The notes: generated by a model not told the origin, from the sequence alone. A stretch of 64,000 bases of DNA from Paraburkholderia phosphatilytica (GCF_003443895.1 NZ_QQOA01000008.1:124001-188000); one strand, 5' to 3'. Counted from the stretch's first letter, positions 34,079-44,400 are shown. Numbers and translations: made by a program.

Positions 34079-35089
34079 GTGAAGAAGATCATCAACCAGC
34101 CGGACAGTTTCGTCGACGAAGTGATCGATTCGCTGTTGATCGCGCATCCGGGTTGGGTCAAGGCCGCTACCGCCGACCGTCGCGCGCTGGTGCGTGCCGA
34201 TGCGCCGAAGAAGGGGCGGGTCGGCATCGTCACCGGCGGCGGCTCGGGTCATATGCCGGGCTTTCTCGGCTACGTGGGCGAAGGACTGTGCAGCGGCGTG
34301 GCGATCGGCAACGTGTTTTCGTCGCCGTCGTCCGAGCAGATTTTCGAGGCCACCAAAGCCGTCGACGGCGGCGCGGGCGTGCTGTACGTGTACGGTAATT
34401 ACGGCGGCGACGTCTTCAACTTCGACCTCGCCGCGGATCTCGCGGAGCCCGAAGGCATCGAGATCAAGACGGTGCTGCTAACCGACGATGTCGCGTCCGC
34501 GCCGCCCGGGCGCGGCAGCGAGCGCCGCGGTGTGGCGGGCATGGTGTTCGCATTCAAGTGCGCGGGCGCGGCGGCGGAGCGCGGCGATTCGCTGGAGGAC
34601 GTGGCGCGCGTCACGGCAAAAGCCAACGCGCAGTGCCGCACGATGGGCGTGGGTCTGTCGCCGACCATTCTTCCCGCCGCAGGCAAACCGACTTTCACGC
34701 TGCCTGAAGGACAGATGGAAATCGGCATCGGCATTCACGGCGAACCGGGCACGCATCGCGGTGCGCTTGAAAGCGCGGACGCGATCGCGGACCGGTTGAT
34801 GGGCGAGATCCTCGGCGATCTGAAGGCGCCGAAAGGGTCGCGCATCGCGGTGCTGGTCAACGGCCTTGGCGCGACACCGCTGGAAGAGCTGTACGTGCTG
34901 TACCGGCGCGCGGCGAAGCTCGCGAACGACGCGGGACTGACGATCGCGCGCAGCTATGTCGGCGAGTATGTGACGAGCCTCGAAATGGCTGGCGCGTCGA
35001 TCACGGTGATGCTGCTCGACGACGAGCTCGAACAGCTGCTGGCCGCGCCCGCGCGCTCGCCGCTTTTCCACGCATGGCAGCCGGTCTGA
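34079..35089 (+). CDS. Dihydroxyacetone kinase DhaK-type subunit
   Basis: 336 residues. Covalent substrate-binding His220 lies in GIGIHGEPG, and the phosphate/substrate loop GGGSGH at 53-58. The residue after this motif is Met (GHMP) where I recall Glu-Pro in E. coli DhaK (GHEP), so the substrate may be another ketose such as erythrulose. No phosphotransfer DhaM subunit is encoded here; with DhaL it could be ATP-dependent. Starts with GTG, with AAGGAG at good spacing. Placed in an operon whose aldolase should make dihydroxyacetone phosphate. Confidence 0.87.
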   Translation: MKKIINQPDSFVDEVIDSLLIAHPGWVKAATADRRALVRADAPKKGRVGIVTGGGSGHMPGFLGYVGEGLCSGVAIGNVFSSPSSEQIFEATKAVDGGAGVLYVYGNYGGDVFNFDLAADLAEPEGIEIKTVLLTDDVASAPPGRGSERRGVAGMVFAFKCAGAAAERGDSLEDVARVTAKANAQCRTMGVGLSPTILPAAGKPTFTLPEGQMEIGIGIHGEPGTHRGALESADAIADRLMGEILGDLKAPKGSRIAVLVNGLGATPLEELYVLYRRAAKLANDAGLTIARSYVGEYVTSLEMAGASITVMLLDDELEQLLAAPARSPLFHAWQPV

Positions 35090-35102
35090 TCAGGAGGCTC
35101 GC

Positions 35103-35723
35103 ATGAGTATGTCCGCGAACGAAGTGCGCAGCGTGGTGAGCGATGCGCTGACCGCGTTGCAGTCGCACAGCGACGAGCTGCGCGATCTCGACGCCTCGCT
35201 GGGCGACGGCGATCTCGGCATCACGGTGCAGGCGGGTTCGAAGGCGGTGATCGCGGCGTGGGCGGCGCTGCCCGCCGAAGCGACGCTGAGCGATCTGCTG
35301 CTGGCCGCGGGCAAGGCGTTTTCGACCGCCAATCCGTCCACTTTTGCGGCGCTCGTCGGCGGCGGATTGCTCGCGGCCGCTAAAACCGTGACCGGCAAAA
35401 CCGAAGCGACGAAAGCGGAGGTGCTCGCGATCGGGCGCGCGGTGGCGACGCGCATAACCGAGCGTGGCAAGAGCAAGGTCGGCGACAAGACCGTGCTCGA
35501 CGCGCTCGTGCCGAGCCTCGACGTGCTGGAGGCAACCGACGGCGCCGCGAGCGAACTGCTCGCGGCGATGATCGCGACGGCGCGCGAACGGATCGACGCG
35601 ACTGCCGGGTTGCAGTCGCAGAAGGGACGCGCGGCATGGGTGCAGGAACGCAGCATCGGGCATCCCGATCCTGGTGCGACGGCCTATCTGCGGTTTCTCG
35701 AGTCGCTTAGAATCGCGGCTTGA
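35103..35723 (+). CDS. Dihydroxyacetone kinase DhaL-type (nucleotide-binding) subunit
   Basis: 206 residues. The Asp-rich metal/ADP site reads DASLGDGDLGITVQAG (residues about 30-45), and GDKTVLDALVP supports the DhaL helical barrel. Partner of the DhaK-type protein encoded 13 bp upstream; together they phosphorylate dihydroxyacetone or a related ketose. CAGGAGG precedes the ATG. A second ATG two codons later is possible. Confidence 0.88.
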   Translation: MSMSANEVRSVVSDALTALQSHSDELRDLDASLGDGDLGITVQAGSKAVIAAWAALPAEATLSDLLLAAGKAFSTANPSTFAALVGGGLLAAAKTVTGKTEATKAEVLAIGRAVATRITERGKSKVGDKTVLDALVPSLDVLEATDGAASELLAAMIATARERIDATAGLQSQKGRAAWVQERSIGHPDPGATAYLRFLESLRIAA

Positions 35724-35743
35724 CCACTGCGAGACAACAACGA

Positions 35744-36307
35744 ATGGCAACGGACGATCGCACCCGATTCATCGCGAGGAGAACGCCGGAATCCGCCGCC
35801 ATGGTGGCGAACGTCAAACGGGCGATGTCGATCACTGCCGCGCTCAACCGGCTGACATTCGACGATGCGGATGAAGTGCGGGCCTTGTTCAGCGAACTTA
35901 TCGGCAAGCCGGTGGACGACAGCTTTTCGCTGATACCGCCGTTCTATACGACCGGCGGCGTCGAGATCCGTGTCGGGCGCAATGTCTTCATCAACCAGAA
36001 CTGCACGTTCTACGATCTTGGCGGGCTCGACATTGCCGACGATGTGATGATAGGGCCGAACGTGAGCATCATCACCGCCAGTCATCCGATCGAACCGTCG
36101 CAGCGGCGCAGTGGCGTCATCGCGAAACCCATCGTGATCGGGCGGAACGTGTGGATCGCCGCCGGCGCGACCATCATCGGCGGCGTAACGGTCGGTGAGA
36201 ACTCGGTGATCGCGGCGGGATCGGTGGTGACCAAAGACGTGCCGCCGAATACGCTCGCCGGTGGCAATCCGGCAAGGGTCATTCGTTCGATAGCGGATGG
36301 CGGTTGA
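35744..36307 (+). CDS. Hexapeptide-repeat O-acetyltransferase (maltose/galactoside acetyltransferase type)
   Basis: 187 residues. A short Mac-type N-terminus is followed by left-handed beta-helix hexapeptide repeats (IRVGRNVFINQNCTFYDLG, VMIGPNVSII, IVIGRNVWIAAGATI, VTVGENSVIAAGSVV). A catalytic His is likely in the ITASHPIE segment. It transfers acetyl from acetyl-CoA to a sugar hydroxyl, often to detoxify excess intracellular sugar. It lies 20 bp after dhaL and probably belongs to the same operon. A TTG start at 35720 is possible but unlikely. Confidence 0.82.
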   Translation: MATDDRTRFIARRTPESAAMVANVKRAMSITAALNRLTFDDADEVRALFSELIGKPVDDSFSLIPPFYTTGGVEIRVGRNVFINQNCTFYDLGGLDIADDVMIGPNVSIITASHPIEPSQRRSGVIAKPIVIGRNVWIAAGATIIGGVTVGENSVIAAGSVVTKDVPPNTLAGGNPARVIRSIADGG

Positions 36308-36311
36308 GCGC

Positions 36312-36977
36312 TCAGTTGCCCGACGACTGCGCCGTAAACAACGCGAGTTGTGCAGCAAACGCACGCTGGTACGCGGGCCGCGCCTCGCCGCGAGCGACGT
36401 AGGCGGCGAGGTTTGGATATTCGTCCAGCAGACCCGATGCCCTCAACCGAAGCAACACCGTCACCATCATCAGGTCGCCCGCGCTGAATGCGCCGTCGAG
36501 CCAGTCGGCGTTGCCAAGTCGAATGGACAGTTCGCCGAGCCGGTCGCGGATGCGATCGTGGACCATCGGCAAGCGCGCTTCGTACCAGCTTTGGTCGCGC
36601 TCCTGGAAGCGGATGGTCTGAAGATCGATGATCGGCGGCTCGATCGTGTTGACCGCGGCGAACATCCATGTGATTGCGCGTGCTCTCGCGTTCGGATCGT
36701 CCGGTAGCAGGCCTTTGTGGTGCTCCGCGATATGGAACACGATCGCACCGGACTCGAACAAGACTAGCCCACCTTCTTCATAGGTCGGGATCTGTCCAAA
36801 CGGATGAAGCGCCCGATGCGTGGGTTCCTTCATTGCGCCGAACGACACCAGACGAACCTCGTAAGGCTGGCCCACTTCTTCGAGCGCCCAGCGAACCCGC
36901 ATGTCACGCGCGAGCCCGTTGCCGCGATCGGGCGACCGTTCGAAGACGGTGATAATGCGAGACAGTGGAGCGGTCAT
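36312..36977 (-). CDS. Glutathione S-transferase family protein
   Basis: 221 residues. N-terminal thioredoxin-like domain with VRWALEEVGQPYEVRLV, the cis-Pro site FGQIPTYEE and the glutathione gamma-Glu contact LFESGAI; C-terminal helical domain with the N-capping-type segment FSAGDLMMVTVLLRL. Cytosolic; conjugates or reduces substrates with glutathione. It converges on the acyltransferase gene with only 4 bp between stops. Start 36977 opens straight into the domain; the longer frame is not family-like. Confidence 0.87.
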   Translation of the reverse strand: MTAPLSRIITVFERSPDRGNGLARDMRVRWALEEVGQPYEVRLVSFGAMKEPTHRALHPFGQIPTYEEGGLVLFESGAIVFHIAEHHKGLLPDDPNARARAITWMFAAVNTIEPPIIDLQTIRFQERDQSWYEARLPMVHDRIRDRLGELSIRLGNADWLDGAFSAGDLMMVTVLLRLRASGLLDEYPNLAAYVARGEARPAYQRAFAAQLALFTAQSSGN

Positions 36978-37339
36978 GCTGGCTTCTCCTTTTGCTGAAC
37001 GTTTGATCTCGTGCCGGATACGCGATCCGGCGTACATCTGCTCGACGCTCGAGACCAGGCTGAATCGACATTGCTGCACGACATTTTTTCTGGGTGTCGG
37101 CTTCATGTCGGACGAGCCTGGAACGGCCGATGATATTGATGGTGTCGGCGTCTGTACAGGCGGTTGCGGACGGCGGATGCGCATCAGCTTCCGCGATCAA
37201 TTCTCTTCCGGAATAAGCCTTATCAACGATCCGCCCATTCTCATCCACTCCACCCAGCCATTACCCTACGTTCAGCGGTAGCCAAGCCAACCAGTCTTGA
37301 GAACGTAAGCGGCGCTAGAACGCGCCGGGCGGAGTCGTA
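36978..37339. other. 362-bp divergent intergenic region, GST and OYE genes
   Basis: I see no convincing gene, RNA or clear operator here. Short open frames lack ribosome sites and family features. Promoters for both flanking genes must lie within it. Confidence 0.5.
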
Positions 37340-38440
37340 ATGAGTCACCCCATGCTGTTCACGCCGACGCAGGTCGGCAACCTGAATCTGGCCAATCGTA
37401 TCGTGATCGCTCCAATGGCTCAGTACTCGGCCGAAGACGGGCAGATGAGCGACTGGCACCTGATGCACCTCGGCCAGCTGGCGATTTCGGGTGCGGCCGC
37501 GCTCACCATCGAGGGCACGGCGGTCACCGCCGACGGACGCACCAGCTATGGTGACGTGGGCCTCTATTCGGATGCATGCGAGGCCGCGATGGCGCGCGTG
37601 CTGCGCAGCGTTCGGCAGTGGTCGGACATACCGATCGGCATTCAGATCAACCATGCCGGCCGCAAAGGGTCGCGGCGGAAGCTCTGGGACGGCGGAACGC
37701 AGATTCCATCCTGCGATGCGAACGGCTGGAGCACATACGGCCCATCGCCGATTGCATTTGCTGCAGGCGACACACCGCCCATCGCATTGGACCGCGATGG
37801 TCTGGCCGCGATTCGCGATGCGTATGCAGCCGCGGCGAAACGTGCGTCGCGGCTAGGCCTGGATTTCATTCAACTGCTTGGCGGGCACGGCTACCTGCTG
37901 CATCAATTCCTGTCGCCCTTGTCGAATCACCGGGACGACGAGTACGGCGGCTCGGTCGAAAACCGGATGCGCTTTCCGCTCGAAGTGTTTGAGGCCGTGC
38001 GAGATGCATTCGCGCATGACCGCCCGGTTACGATGCGCGTGTCCGCAACGGACTGGGTGGATGGCGGGTGGTCGATGCAGGACACGATCGCATTCGTCAA
38101 GGCACTGGAAGCGAAAGGCTGCGCGGCGATCAATGTCTCAAGCGGCGGTTCGAGTGCGACCCAGCCCATTCCGGTCGGTCCCAGTTATCAGGTTCCGTTC
38201 GCCCGCGCAGTGAAGCAGGCGACGACGCTCCCCGTGATCGCCGTTGGCATGATCACCGAATACGAGCAGGCCGAATCCATTCTCAGCACGGGAGATGCGG
38301 ATCTGGTTGCGCTCGCGCGGGCCGTGCTCTTCGACCCGCGCTGGCCCTGGCACGCGGCCGCGCACTTCGGGGCTCAAGTCAAAGCGCCGAACCAGTATCG
38401 TCGTGCGCAACCCAGCCGCCTGCGCAGCCTGTTCGTTTGA
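37340..38440 (+). CDS. NADH:flavin oxidoreductase, Old Yellow Enzyme family (YqjM/XenA-like)
   Basis: 366 residues, FMN TIM barrel. Conserved pieces include IVIAPMAQYSAEDG, IQINHAGRKGS, QLLGGHGYLLHQFLSPLSN, NRMRFPLEV and the phosphate-binding GMITEYEQAESIL. Reduces activated C=C bonds with NAD(P)H. The YqjM-class cysteine near the flavin is replaced by Ala in MAQYS, from memory of the CMYS motif. Adjacent SDR and epoxide-hydrolase-like genes form a small detoxification group. Confidence 0.88.
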   Translation: MSHPMLFTPTQVGNLNLANRIVIAPMAQYSAEDGQMSDWHLMHLGQLAISGAAALTIEGTAVTADGRTSYGDVGLYSDACEAAMARVLRSVRQWSDIPIGIQINHAGRKGSRRKLWDGGTQIPSCDANGWSTYGPSPIAFAAGDTPPIALDRDGLAAIRDAYAAAAKRASRLGLDFIQLLGGHGYLLHQFLSPLSNHRDDEYGGSVENRMRFPLEVFEAVRDAFAHDRPVTMRVSATDWVDGGWSMQDTIAFVKALEAKGCAAINVSSGGSSATQPIPVGPSYQVPFARAVKQATTLPVIAVGMITEYEQAESILSTGDADLVALARAVLFDPRWPWHAAAHFGAQVKAPNQYRRAQPSRLRSLFV

Positions 38441-38455
38441 AGCCGCCGCTGTCTT

Positions 38456-39217
38456 TCACTTCCCGCCGGTGACGTCGAGGAACGTGCCGGTAATGAAGGA
38501 AGCCTCGGCGCTCGCGAGCCACAGGATCGCCCGCGCCACCTCTTCAGGCTGACCGCCGCGTCCCATCGGGATCGAGTCTTTGACGCGATCCACGCGCCCC
38601 GGCTCTCCGCCGCTGGCGTGCATCTCCGTGTAGATATGCCCGGGGCGAATGCAGTTCACGCGTATTCCCTCGCGCGCGACTTCTTTCGCGAAACCGGTCG
38701 TGAAGGTCTCGAGCGCGCCCTTCGACGCGGCATAGTCGACATATTCATTTGGACTACCGAGTTTTGCCGATGCCGACGAAATGTTGATCACGACGCCACC
38801 GCGCCCATTGTGACGCGTCGACATGCGTTTCGCTGCGTGCTGCGCACAGAGCATCGGGCCGATCGCGTTGACCGCGAAAATGCGCTGCATCCGCTCGAAT
38901 GCGAGATCCTCCAGCCTCGATTGACGCGCGATGATTGCGGCGTTATTCACCAGCACCTCGATCCGGCCGAATTTCCGGTCGATCGCGGCGAACAGATTAG
39001 CGACCTGCTCGGGATCTGCGCTGTCCGCGCGCATCGCTAACGCGCGACGGCCCAACGCTTCGACGTCGGCGGCTACGGCAAGCGCGGCGGACTCGTTGGA
39101 CACGAAGCTGATCGCGACGTCGTAGCCTTGGGCGGCGGCAAGACGCGCCGTCGCCGCGCCTACGCCGCGGCCTCCACCGGTGATCAGAATGAGCGGTGCC
39201 TGCGAGACAGTATTCAT
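38456..39217 (-). CDS. SDR-family NAD(P)-dependent oxidoreductase
   Basis: 253 residues. TGGGRGVG cofactor loop, VNNAAI, catalytic Ser in INISSASAKLGS and YVDYAASKGAL (YxxxK), with the RPGHIYTEMH loop. FabG-like overall. Substrate not predictable. It converges on the OYE gene, 15 bp between stops, and follows the hydrolase gene in the same leftward direction. Confidence 0.87.
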   Translation of the reverse strand: MNTVSQAPLILITGGGRGVGAATARLAAAQGYDVAISFVSNESAALAVAADVEALGRRALAMRADSADPEQVANLFAAIDRKFGRIEVLVNNAAIIARQSRLEDLAFERMQRIFAVNAIGPMLCAQHAAKRMSTRHNGRGGVVINISSASAKLGSPNEYVDYAASKGALETFTTGFAKEVAREGIRVNCIRPGHIYTEMHASGGEPGRVDRVKDSIPMGRGGQPEEVARAILWLASAEASFITGTFLDVTGGK

Positions 39218-39255
39218 CGAGCGAACCTTCCTTCGTGTGATAGCCGCAAAACAGG

Positions 39256-40152
39256 TCAGGGCGTGGACCATGCGTTGACATCGAGCACTGCGTCAGCGAA
39301 CGCCGCAGGTGCTTCCTGCGGAAGATTGTGGCCGGCGTTCGGCACGACGCGATTCTGATGGCGCCCCGTGAAGCGCTGTGCATTGGCCTGTCTTCCGCCA
39401 GGTGGCGACACGCCATCGGCGTCGCCTTCGAGCGTGATGGTGGGCGCCATGATCGACGGCAGCGCGGCCAGGCGCCGCTCGATCTCGTCGTATTGGGGAT
39501 CGCCGTCAGCCAGTCCGAAGCGGTGCCGGTACGAATGCACGACGACGTCGACGAAATCCGGATTGTCGAACGCCGCAGCCGAGCGCGCGTACGTGTCGTC
39601 GTCGAATCGCCAGGTCGGCGACCAGAGCGACCACAGCAGACGACAGAACTCGCGCCGGTTTTCCGCTAGCCCAGCCCGGCCGCGCTCGCCATGCAGGTAG
39701 TACTGGTACCACATCCGGTATTCCTTTTCGGCGGCCGCTGGCTGCGACGCATTAGCGATGTTCTGGATGTTGTAGCCGTTGACCGACACCAGCCCGCGCG
39801 TTCGCTGCGGGCACAGCGCCGCCACGATGCAGGCGGCCCGGCCGCCCCAGTCGTATCCGCCGAGCACCGCGCGGTCGATCCGCAGGGCGTCGAGCAGCGC
39901 CAGCAGGTCCGTGCCAAGCGCCGCCTGCTGGCCCGAGCGAAGGGTCGCGGGCGAAAGAAAACGCGTGGCCCCGTATCCGCGCAGGTAGGGCGCGATGACG
40001 CGGGCGCCGTGGGATGTCAGGCGCGGCGTGACGTCGTCGTAAGCGTGGATGTCGTAAGGGAAGCCGTGCAGCAGGACGACGGGCCAACCGTCGGCATCGC
40101 CCTGTTCGTCATAGGCAATGTCGAGCTGGCTGGTTGCAATATGGTTAAGCAT
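39256..40152 (-). CDS. Alpha/beta hydrolase, epoxide hydrolase/haloalkane dehalogenase-like
   Basis: 298 residues. Oxyanion motif HGFPYDIHAYDD, nucleophile elbow GGYDWGG (Asp nucleophile, as in epoxide hydrolases and dehalogenases), acid in LEGDADG region and catalytic His in NAGHNLPQEAP. Hydrolyses a C-O or C-halogen bond. ATG 40152 chosen; the longer frame to 40332 crosses the divergent promoter region. Its stop is 38 bp before the SDR gene, likely co-transcribed. Confidence 0.85.
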   Translation of the reverse strand: MLNHIATSQLDIAYDEQGDADGWPVVLLHGFPYDIHAYDDVTPRLTSHGARVIAPYLRGYGATRFLSPATLRSGQQAALGTDLLALLDALRIDRAVLGGYDWGGRAACIVAALCPQRTRGLVSVNGYNIQNIANASQPAAAEKEYRMWYQYYLHGERGRAGLAENRREFCRLLWSLWSPTWRFDDDTYARSAAAFDNPDFVDVVVHSYRHRFGLADGDPQYDEIERRLAALPSIMAPTITLEGDADGVSPPGGRQANAQRFTGRHQNRVVPNAGHNLPQEAPAAFADAVLDVNAWSTP

Positions 40153-40409
40153 GGCGCCTTCCTTCGCACGAACCCCCTGAGACGATGTGGGGCCAGGAGC
40201 AGGCAGGATAGCGACCGGCTGGCGGTCCGGCAAACCAGATAAATTGGCCAATCGCGTTAGAAAAACTCTTGCAGGCGCGATGAACTCCGCTAGCGGCCGA
40301 TTCCGGCGCATCTTCCTTTCTGTCCTTCCCATAGCCTTACGCCCCGACGTGCGAAGCTCCAGTTACTACGGTCAGCAGATCGTAGACAACCCAACCACTG
40401 GAGCACCAG

Positions 40410-41237
40410 ATGTCGCAGATTTTCACCAACCTTACCGCTCGTCCATCGACTACCCGGTCCGCGTTTACGGCGCCGGCGGAGCGCCCGGGGGCGCCGCTGC
40501 CCGGACGACCGGTCGGACGGCTGCCGTTCACCGTGCGGGTCGTGTCCGACGAGGAAAGCCTGAGCCTCGCGTTGCGGATGCGCAAGTCCGCCTACCAGCG
40601 CCATGTGCCTGATTTCGCACGCGATATGGACCAGCCGGAGACGTACGACACGGACCCGGGCGGCGTGATCCTGCTGGCCGAATCGAAGCTCGATCGCACC
40701 CCGGTGGGTACAATGAGACTTCAGACCAATCGTTTCCGGCCGTTATCTCTGCAGCAGTCGGTTGATTTGCCGCACTGGGTGTCGGGTCGGCTGATTGGCG
40801 CGACGCGTCTCGGTGTGGAAGCGGGCGAGTCCGGCCGGACGGTGCGCCTCGCGCTCTTCAAGGCGTTCTATCTGTATTGCCTGCGCGAGCAGATCGACTG
40901 GATGGTCATCGCGGCGCGTGTGCCGCTCGACCGGATTTATGCGGGGCTACTGTTTAGCGACGTCTTTGGCGAGGGTGAATTCATGCCGCTCGCGCACGCG
41001 CAGAACATCCCGCATCGGATTATGGCGTTCCAGCCGGGTACCGCGGAGGCGCTTTGGCGCGGCGCGCGGCACGCTCTTTACTCGTTCATGATGACCACCT
41101 ATCACCCCGATATCAGCCTCGACGCCGCACCTCACCTGTATTACCCAACGCAGACGCCAGCCGTGGCGGCAGCAGTGGCGGCGGTAGCGGAGCGGGGTGT
41201 GTCGGCGGCACTGTCGGGCGCAGGCATCGCGCAATAG
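40410..41237 (+). CDS. FeeM-like N-acyl amino acid synthase (acyltransferase) domain protein
   Basis: 275 residues. After a polar N-terminal tail (1-38) comes a GNAT-like acyltransferase domain: VSDEESLSLALRMRKSAYQRH, GGVILLAESKLDRTPVGTMRLQTN, GRLIGATRLGVEAG and YCLREQIDWMVIAARVPLDRIYAG. This resembles the FeeM/N-acyl amino acid synthase family, related in fold to LuxI-type autoinducer synthases, which make acylated amino acids from acyl-ACP. Located 175 bp upstream of a membrane GGDEF-EAL gene in the same direction. Product and acyl donor unknown. Confidence 0.7.
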   Translation: MSQIFTNLTARPSTTRSAFTAPAERPGAPLPGRPVGRLPFTVRVVSDEESLSLALRMRKSAYQRHVPDFARDMDQPETYDTDPGGVILLAESKLDRTPVGTMRLQTNRFRPLSLQQSVDLPHWVSGRLIGATRLGVEAGESGRTVRLALFKAFYLYCLREQIDWMVIAARVPLDRIYAGLLFSDVFGEGEFMPLAHAQNIPHRIMAFQPGTAEALWRGARHALYSFMMTTYHPDISLDAAPHLYYPTQTPAVAAAVAAVAERGVSAALSGAGIAQ

Positions 41238-41412
41238 CCATAGCAGGCGAGCTGCGCATCGGGTCCATAGCGATCCGTTGCGCATGGTATTCTGCGGCCG
41301 GCATAGCGGCTGCTTACGGGCCGGTGCGGCGATCCGGATATCGCCGCACCGCGCAGTTCCCGCTTGACCGGGTCTTGTCAGGCAATGCGAACCAGGCCAA
41401 GGGTAACAACGA

Positions 41413-44400
41413 ATGAGATGGCTTAAAGCCAATCGGTGGTTCACTTCTCGCGACGGCGCAGGCCAGACCGGCAGCGCGCCGATCTATTCGCTTTCGAATT
41501 TCTTTTCCTACTTCGCGATTCCGGTCGCGATCGTAATCCTGTCGGTGATCGTGCTGCTGACGCCCGATATTCATCGCGACACCGTCGGCGAGACACCGCT
41601 CGCGCTGCGCGTGCTGCCCGATCCGGCAGGCCGGCTGGACGCGGCCGGCGCTGCGTCGAAACTGAAGGATGTGGCGACGGTCGAGCGCTACGATACCCGG
41701 CTGAGCGAGACGCCGTTCTGGTTCTCCGTCGCGCTGCCCGACACGTCAGGCGTCAATACGCGCGCAAGCGCTGACGATGTTTCGAAGCCGGGCAATGCGC
41801 TGCAATTCTCCGCCCGCCACATCGAACAGATCGCGTGCTACGACAGCGCAAGCCTGCAACCGCTCGGCAAGGTCACGCTCCAGCGCGCGGTATCAGGCGA
41901 TCTCCGGCGCTCGGCAAGTGGTGTTGCGCTGCTGCTTCGCGACCATCGTGAAGTGGTGTGCCGGGCGGTGTTCAGCGGCCCGGTCGTGATCCGTGCCGTC
42001 GGTCTGTCGGACGAAGGGCAGAAGGCATTCAACGACACGTTCTATCGCCGCGCGGGTCTGCTCGAAGGCGGGCTGGCCACGCTCGCCGCATTCGTGCTGA
42101 TCACGGCCCTCATCAATCGCGACTGGGTGTACGTGCTGTTTGCGGCGTGGCTGTTCGGCAATCTCCGCCTCGGCGCGATCTCGATGGGTTGGGACGAGAT
42201 GTGGCTCGGCTCGGAGCTTCCGGCCGACTGGGTCTCGCTGATCCGGAAAATCACCGTCCCTGTCTACTATCTGCTGACCTGCACGCTGTTTGCCACGCTG
42301 TTCCGGCAGGACATGCCGCGCGTGGGCTTCCAGCGCATCTTCCGCGCGGTGCTGTGGCTCGGATTCGTGCTGCTCGTCGCGGCCATCGTGCTGCCGGTGC
42401 CGATGTATCTGCCGCTGATGTGGGTGACCGCCAGTTTCGCGATCGCAGTGCTCATCTTCATGGTCGGGCGGCTCCTGATCGTCGCACCGTCGCGAACCGC
42501 GTTCTGGTACGGCGGCGCGCTGGGCGTGACGCTGCTCGCCAGTTTGTCCGAGGTCGCGTCCGCGGCCTTCAAGATGCACGTCCACATTCCCGCGCTGAAC
42601 AGCGTGACCGCGGCGCTGATTTCCAGCCTGATGGCGGCGCTCGCGATCGCGGAGCAGATCCGGCAGGAACGACAGGAGCGCATGCGCGCGCAGCTGGAAT
42701 TGAACCACGCGTATGCGGCGTCGCCAGTGGGGCTCTTCACGCTGAACGCCGACGGCAGCTTCGCGCGCTTCAATCCGGCGCTCGCGCAGATGCTCGACCT
42801 GCCGGAAGGCAACGCTCAGCGCCATTGGGATGAGGCGTTCGCGCCGGGCAGCTGGAAGTCCATCTTCGACGAAGCGATGGCAAGCGGCGCGCTGGAGCGC
42901 GAACTGACTCGCGAGTCGCCTTATTACGTCGACGAGATCGTCGACGATGTGTCGCAGGAGATGGGGCAGGGCCAGCGCCACTATCTGATGCGGGCAGCGC
43001 ACGTCGGTACGCAGCTGGAGGGTTCCGTTCAGGACGTGACGGAGCGCCATCGCGCCGTGCAGGCGTTGCACTATCTGTCGGAACACGATCCGCTGACGGG
43101 CGCGTTGAACCGTCGAGGCATCGAACGCGAGATGCGCGATAACGCGGCGCATCTGTCGAGCGGCCGTCGTGTGATCGGTTATCTGGATCTGGACCGCTTC
43201 AAGCTGATCAACGATCTGTTCGGCCATCACATCGGCGACGAAGTGCTTCGCCAGGTACGACAGCGGATGCAGGCGGTGCTGCGGCCGATCGATCGCGTCG
43301 GGCGGGTTGGCGGCGACGAATTCGTCGTGCTGTTCGGCGCTGCGTTGCTTGCGGAAGTGGAAGAGCTGGCGCAGCAGGTGGTCGATGCGATCGGCAGCGC
43401 GCCCTACCAGATCGGCAGCCGTGCGTTTCACGTGCGGGTGTCCGTCGGCGTGATCGAGGCGCCGCCCAGTCTGCGCGCGGAGGAAGCGATCTCGGCAGCG
43501 GATGCCGCGTGTCGCGAGGCGAAGCGCAACGGCAACGGGCGCGTCGTGGTGTATGGCAACGATGCGCCGATGTTCGGCGAACGCGCGAGCGAGCTCGGTC
43601 TGATCGAGATCTTCAGCGGCGACCTGCCGGGCGAGCGGCTGTTCCTCGAAATGCAGCCCATCATGTGGATGAAAGCACCCTACGACGCGCTCGATTTCGA
43701 AGTGCTGCTGCGCATGAAAGCGCCGGACGGCAGCGTGATTTCGCCGGTGCGGGTGATTGCGGCCGCCGAGGCCAGCGGCTCGATTTCCGCGCTGGATCTG
43801 TGGGTCGTCGAGGCGGTGCTCAAATGGGTCGACCGGCATCGCGCGCAACTCACGAACACCCGCTTCGTGTCGGTCAACGTGAGCGGCGCATCGCTCAACG
43901 ACGAACACTTCGTTGCCACGCTCACCGAGTTGTTCGCCCGCTACCGGCACGTCGTGCCGATGCTGTGCATCGAGATTACGGAAGGTGTGGCGCTGCACGA
44001 TCTGCAGAACACACGCCGGCTCGTGGATGGCCTGCAGCGACTCGGCGCGCGCGTCGCGCTCGACGATTTCGGCGCCGGCTATACGTCGTTTCCGTACCTG
44101 TGCGAGCTGCCCGCCGACGCACTGAAGATCGACGGCCGGTTCGTGCGCGACATGAGCACGTTGTCGGCGAACGCGGCCATCGTGGACGCGGCCGTCGGAC
44201 TGGCGCGCAACCTCGGCATGCAGAGCATCGCGGAATGGGTCGAGGACGCGTCCACGCTGGAAGAACTGCTCGTGATGGGGATCGACTACGTGCAGGGCTT
44301 CGGCATTGCGCGACCGCAAGCGCCGGACAGGATCCTGGCGGCGCGATCGGCGGCGGACTTCATTCAGGACTCGGCGATACTCGCGTTGATCGGCACGGCG

